27,087 bases of DNA. Source: Erythrobacter sp. 34-65-8. GTDB lineage: Bacteria; Pseudomonadota; Alphaproteobacteria; Sphingomonadales; Sphingomonadaceae. Position numbers and translations under genes: made by a program. Below, one piece after another: positions 7,573-15,689 of this stretch (position 1 is its first letter; each line of letters starts with the position of its first letter). The notes under the pieces are model-generated. The model saw only the letters and a list, made by a program, of their open reading frames with translations, did no database searches and was not told the DNA's origin. The DNA is taken from assembly GCA_002278985.1 (NCBI GenBank), contig NCJP01000002.1, positions 1 to 27,087 of the forward strand, given 5' to 3'.

Positions 7573-8517
7573 ATGAATATCGAACAGTCTCCAAAAGGCT
7601 GGAGCCTTCCCCGCTCCCAATTCGACCGGACGCGGGACGGGCAGCTACTTTCGATAAACCGCCAGCCGCGTGAAAGCCTGCGCCCGTGGGTAGCCCACGT
7701 CTATGGCATGCGGGTCACTGCTCCGCCCGATCAGCTGATCGCCTGCGGCATATTTGCCGACGGGCCGGTTCTGCGGATCTTGCTCGATGGTGACTGGCAC
7801 GCGGAGACGCAGGACGGCCCGCAGTTCTTCGGCCGGCAGGCCCTCTATTTCACTCCCCATACCCGGCGCAGACCGGTCAGCGTCAAGGGCAGCTTTGCAA
7901 CGGTTGGTCTGGCACTGCAGCCCGGTGCCGCCCATGCCTTGCGCGCCCCATCCATAGCCGGGACCTGCGACAGGGTCCTGTCCTACGGCAGCCTCGGCTG
8001 GGATGAACCGGCGCTGATGGCGCGGTTCGGCGACGATGCCTCGGTCGATAGCTGGATGGACGTCCTTGAGGATTGCATGGAGCGCCTGATTGACCGGGCC
8101 GGTGGCCGCCACCCCGATCCGATCAGCGCGAACTTCAACCGGATCGCCTTTGAAAACCCGAACATCGCCGTGGGGACCTGCGCCGAGCAGCTGCGGGTCG
8201 ACCTGCGCAAGCTTGAGCGGGTGGTGAAGCGCGATTTCGGTCTGTCGCCGAAGAAGGTGCTGCGCCGCGCCCGGGCGCTGGACATGGCGGCGAATATGCT
8301 CGGGGTGGCTGACCAATCGGAAGCCGAAGACCTGGCGCTGCGCTATTTCGACCAATCCCACCTCAACCGGGACTTCACCGAGATGTTCGGGATGACTCCG
8401 GTCCAGTTCGTCCGCACGCCGCAACCGCTGATGAGAGTGACGCTGGAAGCGCGGCAGGCCCGGCGGCTGGAAGCGCTCGAACGGATCGAGGAAGGTGCGC
8501 GCCGGCCCTGGCAGTGA
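7573..8517 (+). CDS. AraC-family transcriptional regulator
   Basis: A 314-residue protein starting at ATG 7573, with AGGAG eight bases upstream. The C-terminal third has an AraC double HTH: 'VGTCAEQLRVDLRKLERVVKRDFGLSPKKVLRRAR' and 'EDLALRYFDQSHLNRDFTEMFGMTPVQF'. The N-terminal ~190 residues resemble the DUF6597-like or cupin-type sensory part of AraC proteins ('LLDGDWHAETQDGPQFFGRQALYFTPHTRR'); the ligand is unknown. It is divergent from hisN, so it could control hisN and/or itself. Only the C-terminal region clearly resembles the regulator at 2912-3784. It converges on prs, with a long hairpin in the gap. Confidence 0.87.
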   Translation: MNIEQSPKGWSLPRSQFDRTRDGQLLSINRQPRESLRPWVAHVYGMRVTAPPDQLIACGIFADGPVLRILLDGDWHAETQDGPQFFGRQALYFTPHTRRRPVSVKGSFATVGLALQPGAAHALRAPSIAGTCDRVLSYGSLGWDEPALMARFGDDASVDSWMDVLEDCMERLIDRAGGRHPDPISANFNRIAFENPNIAVGTCAEQLRVDLRKLERVVKRDFGLSPKKVLRRARALDMAANMLGVADQSEAEDLALRYFDQSHLNRDFTEMFGMTPVQFVRTPQPLMRVTLEARQARRLEALERIEEGARRPWQ

Positions 8518-8543
8518 CGTTTCGGTTCGCTGACGCGCGTTGT

Positions 8544-8630
8544 CAGACCACCCGCCCCGCCTCCCCACCCGGCCACCATAGCCTGATGGTATCGTTGGTG
8601 GCCGGGTGGGGAGGCGGAGTAGGTGGTCTG
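8544..8630. repeat. Long 35-bp inverted repeat (hairpin) between convergent genes
   Basis: Arms at 8544-8578 and 8596-8630 match at 32 of 35 positions as inverted copies, with a 17-nt loop. The core 'CCGCCTCCCCACCCGGCC' is perfect. Of the three mismatches, two become G-U pairs in RNA read from the minus strand, so prs mRNA would pair 34 of 35 bases, while plus-strand RNA would pair 33. It starts 26 nt after the AraC-type stop and 27 nt after the prs stop. Neither side has a U-tract, so it is not a classical intrinsic terminator. It could be a REP/MITE-like repeat, a bidirectional transcription or exonuclease barrier, or both. Confidence 0.85.
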
Positions 8631-8657
8631 CGTCGTGCCACGCACGACCGAAACCAA

Positions 8658-9593
8658 TCAGTCGAACAGCGAGCTGACGCTGCTTTCGTCGGCAATCCGG
8701 CGGATCGCCTCGCCGATCAGCGGGGCCACGGTCAGGATGCGGATCTTGCTGCTGTCCTGCGCGGCGTCGGTCGGCCGGATGGTGTCGGTGATGACCAGTT
8801 CGGTCAGCTTGGAGCCGTTGACCCGCGCCACCGCCCCGCCCGACAGCACGCCGTGGGTGATATAGGCAGCGACCGAGGCCGCGCCCTGGTCAAGCAACGC
8901 CTCGGCCGCATTGCACAGGGTGCCGCCGGAATCGACGATATCGTCGATCAGGATGCAGTGGCGCCCCTGCACCTCGCCGATGATGTTCATCACTTCCGAT
9001 TCGCCCGGCCGGTCACGCCGCTTGTCGACGATCGCGAGCGGGGCATTGTCGAGCCGCTTGGCCAGCGCCCGGGCGCGGACCACGCCGCCGACGTCCGGGC
9101 TGACGACCATCAGGTCTCGCTCGCCATACCGCGCCTGGATATCCGCCGCCATGACGGGCGCGGCATAGAGGTTGTCGGTCGGGATATCGAAGAAGCCCTG
9201 GATCTGCCCGGCGTGCAGGTCCACCGCCAGCACCCGGTCAGCCCCGGCTTCGGTGATCAGGTTGGCGACCAGCTTGGCCGAAATCGGCGTGCGCGGGCCG
9301 GGCTTGCGGTCCTGCCGGGCATAGCCGAAGTAGGGCACCACCGCAGTGATCCGCTTGGCCGAGGCGCGCCGCAGCGCATCGACGCAAATCAGCAGCTCCA
9401 TCAGGTTGTCGTTGGCGGGAAAGCTGGTCGGCTGGATCACGAACACGTCCTCGCCGCGCACGTTCTCGTGGATTTCCACGAATACTTCCTCGTCGGCGAA
9501 CCGGCGCACGCTGACATCGGTCAGCGGCAGTTCGAGATAGGCGGCCACTGCCCGCGCGAGCGGCAGGTTCGAATTGCCGGACATGATCTTCAT
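8658..9593 (-). CDS. prs: Ribose-phosphate pyrophosphokinase (PRPP synthetase)
   Basis: A 311-residue class I PRPP synthetase, which makes 5-phosphoribosyl-1-pyrophosphate from ribose-5-phosphate and ATP for nucleotide, histidine and tryptophan synthesis. Visible motifs: '[17 protein letters not shown]', '[23 protein letters not shown]', the ATP-loop region '[22 protein letters not shown]', the '[18 protein letters not shown]' flag/ribose-phosphate region and the PRPP loop '[14 protein letters not shown]'. Length is normal. ATG 9593 gives MKIMSGN; an internal ATG at codon 4 is also possible. The gene stands alone, convergent with the AraC-type gene. Confidence 0.97.
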   Translation of the reverse strand: MKIMSGNSNLPLARAVAAYLELPLTDVSVRRFADEEVFVEIHENVRGEDVFVIQPTSFPANDNLMELLICVDALRRASAKRITAVVPYFGYARQDRKPGPRTPISAKLVANLITEAGADRVLAVDLHAGQIQGFFDIPTDNLYAAPVMAADIQARYGERDLMVVSPDVGGVVRARALAKRLDNAPLAIVDKRRDRPGESEVMNIIGEVQGRHCILIDDIVDSGGTLCNAAEALLDQGAASVAAYITHGVLSGGAVARVNGSKLTELVITDTIRPTDAAQDSSKIRILTVAPLIGEAIRRIADESSVSSLFD

Positions 9594-9643
9594 GGTGCGC
9601 GAATCCCCGAACGCTGGTGATGCGCCCCGCCTAGCGCGGCGTC

Positions 9644-9752
9644 ATGGAATTGCAACGCGCGAGGGGCGGTTGTCGACGGGTTGGGGCGAGAACGGGCGGT
9701 GGTGGAGGGTGGGGATTGCTCGGTTGCGCGAAAGCGAGGCTGGCAATTCCAT
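9644..9752. repeat. Widely spaced 10-bp inverted repeat upstream of prs
   Basis: ATGGAATTGC at 9644-9653 and its exact inverse GCAATTCCAT at 9743-9752 lie 89 nt apart in the 193-nt gap between prs and the amidohydrolase gene. Nothing else in this gap is recognisable. The pair could be looping operator half-sites for prs, or chance. Confidence 0.3.
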
Positions 9753-9786
9753 ACCCGGCAGCGCCGGCAGGATGCCGACCGCCCGG

Positions 9787-11085
9787 TTAATCCAGATCGA
9801 TGACTTCGCCACGCGCCATCACGAACCGAACATCCTTGTAGACGGACACATCCGTCAAAGGATCGCCCGCGACTGCTACGATATCGGCGCTTTTGCCGGG
9901 CGCGATCGTGCCGATCTCTTCAGACAGGCCAAGCAGGTCAGCAGCGTTGATCGTGGCTGCGATCAACGCACTTTCGGGCGTCATCCCATGTGCGACCATG
10001 AGTTCGAATTCGTCGCCATTGCGGCCGTGCTTCGACACTCCCGCGTCAGTGCCGAAAGCAATACGGACGCCGCGCGGAACGAGCGTCTGAAGCGTCTTTC
10101 CGGTGATGTCGATCCGCCATCTGATCTTGGCGAGGACGTCAGGCTCGTAGGCATCGGCGTTGGCCGCCAGCCTTTCCTTGTACCCGTTGACCGTCGACAA
10201 GGTCGGGACATAGTAGGTTTTGCTCTTCGCCCACAGCGCGATGACTTCCTCGGTCAGCATGGTGCCATGTTCGATCGAATCGACTCCGAGTTTGAGCGCC
10301 TGGAGCGTGCCGTCGGCACCGTGCGAATGGACCGCCACCTTGCGCCCGAACATCCGCGCGGTGGCAACAACGGCCGCCGCCTCATCATCGAACATCTGGC
10401 TGCCCAGACCCGCACCGATGCGGCTGTTGACCCCGCCGGTGATCGTCATCTTGATGACATTGGCGCCACGCCCGATCTGTTGCCGGGTAGCGCGGCGACA
10501 GTCTTCTGCCCCGTCACAGGTATTGCCCGCACCCGCAAAGAAGGGGCGCAGTTCGTCACGATAGCCGAGCGCGTCGTCGGAGTGGCCTGATGTGCCCGAC
10601 AGGCTGCTGCCTGCATCGATGATCCGTGGTCCCGTCGCCTTGCCGGCATTGACCGCGTCACGCAGCGCGAACACCGCGCCGTCGCCGTCGCCCAGGTTGC
10701 GCACCGTGGTGAAGCCCGCACGCAATGTCTTCATCCCGTTGGCCTGGGCATTGAAGGCCTGCGTGGCGGGAGACAAGGTGACGATCTCCAGCTGCCCCGC
10801 CAGCCCACCGGCATCGCTGGTCAGATGCACATGGCTGTCGATCAGTCCGGGGAGCACGGTATGATCGCTCAGATCGATGAGCGCGGCGCCGTCGGGAACT
10901 TGGGCATGCCCATCAACCACCGATACGATCCGGCCATCTTCTACGATAATCGTCGATGGGCCGCGCGGCGCTTCGCCGGGCACGTCGATCAGGCGACCTG
11001 CGTGAATAACGGTTGTCTGCGCCAATACGTTCGGCGGCGTAATGACAGACACGCCAACTGCAGCCGCAAGAATTCCCGCTTTCAT
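9787..11085 (-). CDS. Exported metal-dependent amidohydrolase (imidazolonepropionase-like)
   Basis: A 432-residue protein with a signal peptide (residues 1-22, ending VLAQ). The amidohydrolase metal ligands are all present: 'GLIDSHVHL' (H85, H87), 'VIKMTITGG' with the Lys likely carbamylated (K212), 'VAVHSHG' (H253), 'SIEHGTML' (H273) and 'AFGTDAGV' (D347). The C-terminal 'IGTIAPGKSADIVAVAGDPL' is the usual second half of the composite beta-sandwich. This pattern matches the binuclear Xaa-Pro dipeptidase-like / Sgx9260-type exported amidohydrolases, which hydrolyse peptides or N-acyl amino acids; the exact substrate is unknown. Two Cys (190, 196) in an insertion may form a periplasmic disulfide. 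No partner genes are adjacent. Confidence 0.88.
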   Translation of the reverse strand: MKAGILAAAVGVSVITPPNVLAQTTVIHAGRLIDVPGEAPRGPSTIIVEDGRIVSVVDGHAQVPDGAALIDLSDHTVLPGLIDSHVHLTSDAGGLAGQLEIVTLSPATQAFNAQANGMKTLRAGFTTVRNLGDGDGAVFALRDAVNAGKATGPRIIDAGSSLSGTSGHSDDALGYRDELRPFFAGAGNTCDGAEDCRRATRQQIGRGANVIKMTITGGVNSRIGAGLGSQMFDDEAAAVVATARMFGRKVAVHSHGADGTLQALKLGVDSIEHGTMLTEEVIALWAKSKTYYVPTLSTVNGYKERLAANADAYEPDVLAKIRWRIDITGKTLQTLVPRGVRIAFGTDAGVSKHGRNGDEFELMVAHGMTPESALIAATINAADLLGLSEEIGTIAPGKSADIVAVAGDPLTDVSVYKDVRFVMARGEVIDLD

Positions 11086-11461
11086 AGCTTTCCCCTGTTC
11101 CCTGCCATCCGCCTAGCTTCTGCGCCGGGCCCTCTCAAGGGGCATCCGCAAACCGCGTCTCCAGTCGTGACCCGTGGCGTGTCGAGCAGTCGCATCCACG
11201 CCACGGCCGGGCAGAACTGCGGAAAGGTGGGTGGATCAGCATGCCGACCAAGCCAGCGCGCCCACCTCGTCCATGAGCGACCGGGAAAATCGCGGCCAGT
11301 CTTCCCGGTGGCTGAAACGCTTTCCTACATCGGCGCGGTGTGGCAGCGTGGCCTTATCGATGCCGATGACCGCCTACCCCCCGCCCCCCGGAGGCACACT
11401 GTGTCAAGTGTGGACCAATCGCATCAAGCCATTGCAAATGCAAAGGAAAAACGCAGGAAAC
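11086..11461. other. Long intergenic stretch without a supported gene
   Basis: About 430 nt separate the amidohydrolase start (11085) from the glpX stop (11518). Short frames on both strands are open, for example one ending near 11470 on plus, but none has a ribosome site, family match or convincing composition. A CACACT-gtgtca-AGTGTG perfect short inverted repeat lies at 11395-11412. The stretch should contain the amidohydrolase promoter near its left end. The string 'ETLSYIGAVWQRGLIDADDR' in one plus frame might be a decayed gene fragment, but I do not recognise it. Confidence 0.4.
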
Positions 11462-11495
11462 CCCGCTTGACAGGGTGTCAATTTCGTCAAGCGGG
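11462..11495 (-). terminator. Hairpin downstream of glpX, likely terminator
   Basis: A perfect 10-bp stem (CCCGCTTGAC/GTCAAGCGGG) with a 14-nt loop lies 22 nt after the glpX stop. On the minus strand it is followed by a weak GTTTCC and, further on, GTTTTTCC, so the U-rich tail is poor and slightly distant. Termination of the glpX transcript is the simplest reading. Confidence 0.5.
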
Positions 11496-11517
11496 TGTCA
11501 GGCGCGAGGCCCGGACT

Positions 11518-12495
11518 TTAGTCGATCCGGTGCTCGCCCCTGATCCAGCGCACGGTGCCGCTGCTGGCGCGCATGACCACGCTTTCGGTGGTCATCTTGC
11601 CGCCGCGCAGGTGCTTGACCCCGTCGAGCAGGGAGCCCGCGGTCACCCCGGTGGCGGCGAAGATGCAGTCGCCCCGGGCCAGGTCTTCCAGCTTGTAGAT
11701 CCGGTCGAAGTCGGTGATGCCCAGGCGGCGCGCGCGCGCCTTTTCGTCCTCGTTGCGGAACACCAGCCGGCCGTTGAACTGCCCGCCGACGCAGCGCAGC
11801 GCCGCGGCGGCCAGCACGCCTTCCGGCGCGCCCCCCTGGCCCATGTACATGTCGATCGTGGTGTCAGGATCGGTGGTGGCGATCACCCCGGCCACGTCGC
11901 CGTCGCCGATCAGCACCACGCCGCAGCCCAAGCCGCGCAGTTCGGCAATGATCTGGGCATGGCGCGGCCGGTCGAGCACGCAGACGATAATGTCGGACGG
12001 AGCAACGCCCTTGGCCTCGGCCACAGCCGTGACGTTTTCGGTCACGCTCTTGTCGAGGCTGATGATGCCTTCGGGATAGCCCGGGCCGATCGCCAGCTTG
12101 TCCATATAGGTGTCAGGCGCGTTCAGCAGGCAGCCTTCTTCGGCAGCGGCGAGCACGGCCATGGCGTTCGGCCCGGCTTTGGCGGTGATGGTGGTGCCTT
12201 CGAGCGGATCGAGCGCGATGTCGATCTTGGGCCCCTTGCCGGGCGCGCCGCCGACCTTCTCGCCGATGAACAGCATCGGGGCCTCGTCCCGCTCGCCTTC
12301 GCCGATCACCACGGTACCGTCCATATAGAGATCGTCGAAGGCCTTGCGCATCGCCTCCACCGCTGCGGCATCGGCTGCCTTTTCGTCCCCGCGCCCGATC
12401 AGTTTGGAGGCGGCAATGGCAGCTGCCTCGGTGACACGGACCATTTCGAGCACCAGGACGCGCTCCAGAACGGATGATCGGGTCGGTTTGTTCAT
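11518..12495 (-). CDS. glpX: Class II fructose-1,6-bisphosphatase
   Basis: A 325-residue GlpX-type fructose-bisphosphatase, which removes the 1-phosphate of fructose-1,6-bisphosphate in gluconeogenesis and is Li+-sensitive and Mn2+/Mg2+ dependent in characterised members. Key segments are 'LVLEMVRVTEAAAIAASKLIGRGD', the metal site 'GTVVIGEGERDEAPMLFIGE', 'DIALDPLEGTT', and 'IGDGDVAGVIATTDPDTTIDMYMGQGGAPEGVLAAAALRC'-like substrate loop (given here by its ends). Length is normal. In alphaproteobacteria glpX often follows hom; here both are on minus but a plus-strand gene lies between them, so glpX probably has its own promoter in the divergent 55-nt gap. Confidence 0.96.
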   Translation of the reverse strand: MNKPTRSSVLERVLVLEMVRVTEAAAIAASKLIGRGDEKAADAAAVEAMRKAFDDLYMDGTVVIGEGERDEAPMLFIGEKVGGAPGKGPKIDIALDPLEGTTITAKAGPNAMAVLAAAEEGCLLNAPDTYMDKLAIGPGYPEGIISLDKSVTENVTAVAEAKGVAPSDIIVCVLDRPRHAQIIAELRGLGCGVVLIGDGDVAGVIATTDPDTTIDMYMGQGGAPEGVLAAAALRCVGGQFNGRLVFRNEDEKARARRLGITDFDRIYKLEDLARGDCIFAATGVTAGSLLDGVKHLRGGKMTTESVVMRASSGTVRWIRGEHRID

Positions 12496-12550
12496 GTCGA
12501 ATTCAGCCCTCTTAGCCTGCTTGAGGCGCGGTTAGACGGGGAGTGCGCGC

Positions 12551-13111
12551 TTGTCGAGAAATGTCCTGTGGTATCTGCGCCGAGCCGTGCCACTTGCAGT
12601 GCTGGTTCCCGCAATCGCGGCTGCGCAGCAGCCCGGCAGTGCCGAGGAAGCGCTGTCTGCGGCCAGCAGCACCTACGGTCCGGCCGCGCCCGAGCCCGCC
12701 TGCGGCGACGGCGGAGAAGGGGAAATCGTGGTCTGCGCGCGCGAGCAGGAGCAGTCGCAATTCCGCATCCGGTCCGACAAGCAGGCCGAAGACGATTACG
12801 CCCGCGAAACGATGTTCCAGGGCGATCCGCAAGCGCCCGACGTGGCGGGCCCGGGCATCTTTCGTGGTCCGGCCACTGTTGGCGGCATGTGCATTCCCGG
12901 TTTGCAGAAATGCCCGCGCCCGCCGGCCATTTCGGTCGATTTTGCGGAATTGCCGCAAGCCCCGCCCGGCAGCGATGCGGACCGGATTGCCCGCGGCTTG
13001 CCGCCGGTCGGCAACGAGACCGGCGCACCGGCCCAACCCGAAACTGCCCTAGCTGAGCCTGCCCTGGCTGAGCCTGCGCTAACAGAACCTGCCCAACCGG
13101 AGCCTGACTAG
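12551..13111 (+). CDS. Secreted hypothetical protein with 'EIVVCAR' motif and LAEPA repeats
   Basis: A 186-residue protein with an N-terminal signal sequence (about residues 1-25, ending AIAAAQQ). The only start that keeps the signal is TTG at 12551, preceded by GGGGAG at a good distance; no in-frame ATG exists upstream after the nearest stop. 'ACGDGGEGEIVVCAREQ' is a motif I associate with many small exported proteins of Sphingomonadales. A second Cys pair occurs in 'GGMCIPGLQKCPRP'. The C-terminus is a run of imperfect 5-residue repeats (ALAEP ALAEP ALTEP AQPEP). The last 4 nt overlap the end of convergent hom (CTAG at 13108-13111). Function unknown; probably periplasmic or a surface protein. 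Confidence 0.75.
   Translation: MSRNVLWYLRRAVPLAVLVPAIAAAQQPGSAEEALSAASSTYGPAAPEPACGDGGEGEIVVCAREQEQSQFRIRSDKQAEDDYARETMFQGDPQAPDVAGPGIFRGPATVGGMCIPGLQKCPRPPAISVDFAELPQAPPGSDADRIARGLPPVGNETGAPAQPETALAEPALAEPALTEPAQPEPD
13031..13108 (+). repeat. 15-bp imperfect tandem repeat coding for LAEPA units
   Basis: The 3' end of the secreted-protein gene consists of about four to five 15-bp units of the type 'CTGGCTGAGCCTGCC' that differ by a few bases each. They encode the Ala/Glu/Pro tail. Such slippage-prone tails can vary in number between strains. Confidence 0.6.
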
Positions 13112-14415
13112 ACGATGATCTGCATCGCCAGCGGAGGCGCAGTCAGGCTGTCCGATCCGGCCAGCAGGTCCAGCGCATGGGCAATGCTGCGCTCCGGCCC
13201 TTCGTGGGCGACCATGGCGACCAGCACCTCGCCGCCTTCTTCGGGCCTGCCGTCCTGGATCAGGCTTTCGATCGAGACCCCCGCATCACGCATCGCGGCG
13301 GTCATTTCAGCCAGCACGCCGGGGCGGTCCGCCACGGTGAAGCGCAGGTAGGTCCGGCCTGTCCGGCCACCGCTTTGGGCCGGCTCCATCGGCACGAGAT
13401 CGGCCACGGGGACCGAGAACGGCGGACCGGCTTCGCCCCGGGCGATGTCGATCAGGTCAGCCACCACGGCACTGGCGGTCGGGCCGCCGCCGGCCCCGGC
13501 GCCCTGGAACAGCAGGCGCCCGGAAAAATTGCCTTCCGCGACCACGGCATTGGTCGCCCCGGTGACATGCGCCAGGGGGTGGCCCTTGGGCACGAGGCAG
13601 GGCCTGACCCGTTGCAGCAGCTTCAGCACATCGGCCTCGTCGTGTTCGCAATCGGCCATCCCGACCAGCCGGATGACGTAGCCGAGCCGCTCCGCCTGGG
13701 CGATGTCGGCCGCCCGCACCCGGGCAATCCCCTCGCACTCGACCCCGGCAAAATCGAGCCGCGAGCCGAACGCGATCGAGGCCAGGATCGCCAGCTTGTG
13801 GGCGGCATCGGTGCCTTCGATGTCAAACGTGGGATCAGCCTCCGCATAGCCAAGACGCTGGGCCTCGGCCAGGGTATCGCCGAAGTCGGCCCCGGTCGCC
13901 TCCATGGTCGACAGGATGTAATTGGAAGTGCCGTTGAGAATGCCGTAGATCCGCTCGATCGCGTTGGCCGCAGTCCCTTCACGCAGGCCCTTGACCACCG
14001 GAATGCCGCCCGCCACCGCCGCCTCGAACTTGAGCGGGACGCCTGCAGCCTCGGCGGCTTCGGCCAGCTCCAGCCCGTGATGCGCGATCATCGCCTTGTT
14101 GGCCGTGACCACCCCTTTGCCCGCTCCGATCGCGGCCCGGGCAAGCGCCAGCGCAGGACCATCTTCCCCGCCGACGAGTTCCACCACCACATCCACATCG
14201 TCGCGCCGGGCCAGCTCTGCCATGTCATCAACCCAGGCGAACGGGGAGAGGTCCACGCCCCGCTGGCGGCCCCGGCTGCGTGCACTGACGGCAACCACCT
14301 GCAGCGGTCGGCCAGCCCGGGCCGAAATCAGGGCGGCGTTGGTGTCGAGCAGGCGGATGACTCCGGCACCGACAGTGCCGAGCCCGGCCAGGGCAATACG
14401 CAGTGGCTCAGCCAT
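13108..14415 (-). CDS. hom: Homoserine dehydrogenase with C-terminal ACT domain
   Basis: A 435-residue NAD(P)-dependent enzyme reducing aspartate semialdehyde to homoserine, the branch to threonine and methionine. Domains in order: Rossmann fold with 'ALAGLGTVGAGVIRLL' (residues 7-22), 'GKGVVTANKAMIAHHG', the catalytic core 'GILNGTSNYILSTMEATG' and 'LGYAEADPTFDIEGTDAAHK' (catalytic Glu/Asp/Lys region around 185-210), and an ACT regulatory domain from about 350 ('RTYLRFTVADRPGVLAEMTAAMRDAGVSIESLIQ', given by its ends), which implies threonine feedback control. Length is typical of the monofunctional form. It overlaps the convergent secreted-protein gene by 4 nt. The exported unknown upstream (14504) may share its transcript. 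Confidence 0.97.
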   Translation of the reverse strand: MAEPLRIALAGLGTVGAGVIRLLDTNAALISARAGRPLQVVAVSARSRGRQRGVDLSPFAWVDDMAELARRDDVDVVVELVGGEDGPALALARAAIGAGKGVVTANKAMIAHHGLELAEAAEAAGVPLKFEAAVAGGIPVVKGLREGTAANAIERIYGILNGTSNYILSTMEATGADFGDTLAEAQRLGYAEADPTFDIEGTDAAHKLAILASIAFGSRLDFAGVECEGIARVRAADIAQAERLGYVIRLVGMADCEHDEADVLKLLQRVRPCLVPKGHPLAHVTGATNAVVAEGNFSGRLLFQGAGAGGGPTASAVVADLIDIARGEAGPPFSVPVADLVPMEPAQSGGRTGRTYLRFTVADRPGVLAEMTAAMRDAGVSIESLIQDGRPEEGGEVLVAMVAHEGPERSIAHALDLLAGSDSLTAPPLAMQIIV

Positions 14416-14503
14416 GGCCAGCCATCGTCAGGAAAGAGCGTTTCATCGCCTCGCCCTAGACTGGCCAGGCACCGCTTGGGAACCAGTTTGTCTTGCCCGC
14501 GCG

Positions 14504-15346
14504 CTAGTTGCGATTGCGCGGGCAGTCCCCCAGTTCAGCGCGGATGAAACGGTAATCCGTCTCGGCACGGCTGCGCCCGCTCGCGTCAGCCGAGATATTG
14601 GCCGCGCGCGGCAGGGCGTCGGGCAGGAAGCAGGCAAGCCTGTACCATTCGAGTGTCTCGGGCTGCGGCGGGCTGGCCGCCTGGTCCACGATCTCGTCCC
14701 ATGCCACGCCCCAGCTGGGCGCCATGCCGGGCCGGCGGACCACACTGATCGAGACCGGTTCGCGCGAGGTGGTGGAGAGAAAGAACTGCGTCTCCGATTC
14801 GCCCACCAGGTTTCCTGACACCGAGAGCGCCTCGCGCACGGTGACGATGGCGGGCGGTGCGTCGGGCGCGGAGAGGCTCGTCAGGATCGGGCGAAGGCGC
14901 TGCTCGACGTCCGGGGTCCAGTCAATCTGGGCATTGGGGCCGGTCAGGGCAATCTCGCCTGCGCGGCCGCTGCTGGGCCGGGTGAACAGGATCACCTCGC
15001 GCTTTTTCAGGCGCGGCGCCTTGCCGTTCGCATCGCGCGGCACGTCAACCAGATAGCGCAGCGATTCGCCGACCGCGCGCGAACCCTTGAGCAGGGCAAC
15101 CGTGCGCGCTTCGATGTAAAGCCGGACATGGCCTTCCCGCAAACCGGGCGAACGCTCCGGCTCGACCTCGGCCTGCTTGCGAATCTGCACGCGGATGACC
15201 GCGTCGGCAGGATCGGCCAGGTCAGCCAGGTCGGCGTAGGTTGGTGGTGCGGTGCCTGCCCCATCCTGAGCCAGGGCAAGGGGGGCAGAGGCCAGCGCGG
15301 CGCCGGCAAGCAGAGCCCCGACTGCGTGTTTGACACCTGATTTCAT
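14504..15346 (-). CDS. Exported conserved hypothetical protein
   Basis: A 280-residue protein. ATG 15346 is preferred to upstream in-frame starts because it opens a classic signal peptide (MKSGVKHAVGALLAGAALASAPLALAQ, cleaved after about residue 27; given by its ends MKSGVKH and LALAQ). The mature part begins 'TYADLADLADPADAVIRVQIRK' and contains predicted beta strands ('VRLYIEARTVALLKG', 'LRYLVDVPRD', 'REVILFTRP') and, near the end, two Cys (CFLPDALPR and GDCPRNRN) that could pair. I know similar proteins in Sphingomonadales only as hypotheticals. It lies 88 nt upstream of hom on the same strand. No catalytic motif is evident. Confidence 0.7.
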   Translation of the reverse strand: MKSGVKHAVGALLAGAALASAPLALAQDGAGTAPPTYADLADLADPADAVIRVQIRKQAEVEPERSPGLREGHVRLYIEARTVALLKGSRAVGESLRYLVDVPRDANGKAPRLKKREVILFTRPSSGRAGEIALTGPNAQIDWTPDVEQRLRPILTSLSAPDAPPAIVTVREALSVSGNLVGESETQFFLSTTSREPVSISVVRRPGMAPSWGVAWDEIVDQAASPPQPETLEWYRLACFLPDALPRAANISADASGRSRAETDYRFIRAELGDCPRNRN

Positions 15347-15689
15347 ACTGTTTTTCTCTGACCTGACGATGTGTTGCGATAATCTGCGACCGGCTTCGAT
15401 TGGCGTGCCTGATCGCGCCCGTGGCGTGAATTGGTACTGAACCGACAAAGCGTTTGCGCCCCTCGGGCATCGAAGCTAAAGCGAGCCCAAGCTTGGGGAC
15501 AGCACAAAATTAACTTTCCAGGCTGGCTGGGATGGGGCAGGCAAGCCCTGCCCGGCTTCGGGTCCCAGGGTGTGAAGACACTACAGGGTGGACAGCTGAC
15601 GTTTCTTTTTGGCAGGTTGGAACACCGTGCCGGCAAGAAAGTTTCGCCGGAAGGGTTTCCGGCACCTGATGATGGAGTGATGCAACTGA
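15347..15689. promoter_or_regulatory. Divergent intergenic region upstream of tonB
   Basis: A 343-nt gap between divergent genes, so it must carry promoters in both directions. It holds a perfect 12-bp palindrome CCCAAGCTTGGG at 15486-15497 and a 7-bp stem GGGCAGG/CCTGCCC with a 5-nt loop at 15535-15553. A weak promoter-like pair on plus is TTGCGC and CTAAAG, 16 nt apart, near 15453-15480. The long leader before tonB could host regulation, but I find no clear Fur box or riboswitch. Confidence 0.4.

Noticed and set aside
8514..8660. Gly/Trp-rich short peptides (VAGWGGGVGG-like) read across the hairpin arms on both strands
   Set aside because: They arise because the palindrome reads the same from both sides; not evidence of a gene.
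11395..11412. CACACT/AGTGTG inverted repeat as an attachment or operator site
   Set aside because: Only 6 bp per arm, expected by chance at this scale, and no integrase or regulator adjacent.
10825..12477. A 550-codon open frame on plus covering the intergenic gap and the glpX region
   Set aside because: Most of it is antisense to the amidohydrolase and glpX; no ribosome site or family match.
15486..15497. CCCAAGCTTGGG as a specific operator for tonB
   Set aside because: A single 12-bp palindrome with no second copy or known regulator match; mentioned only as part of the intergenic region.
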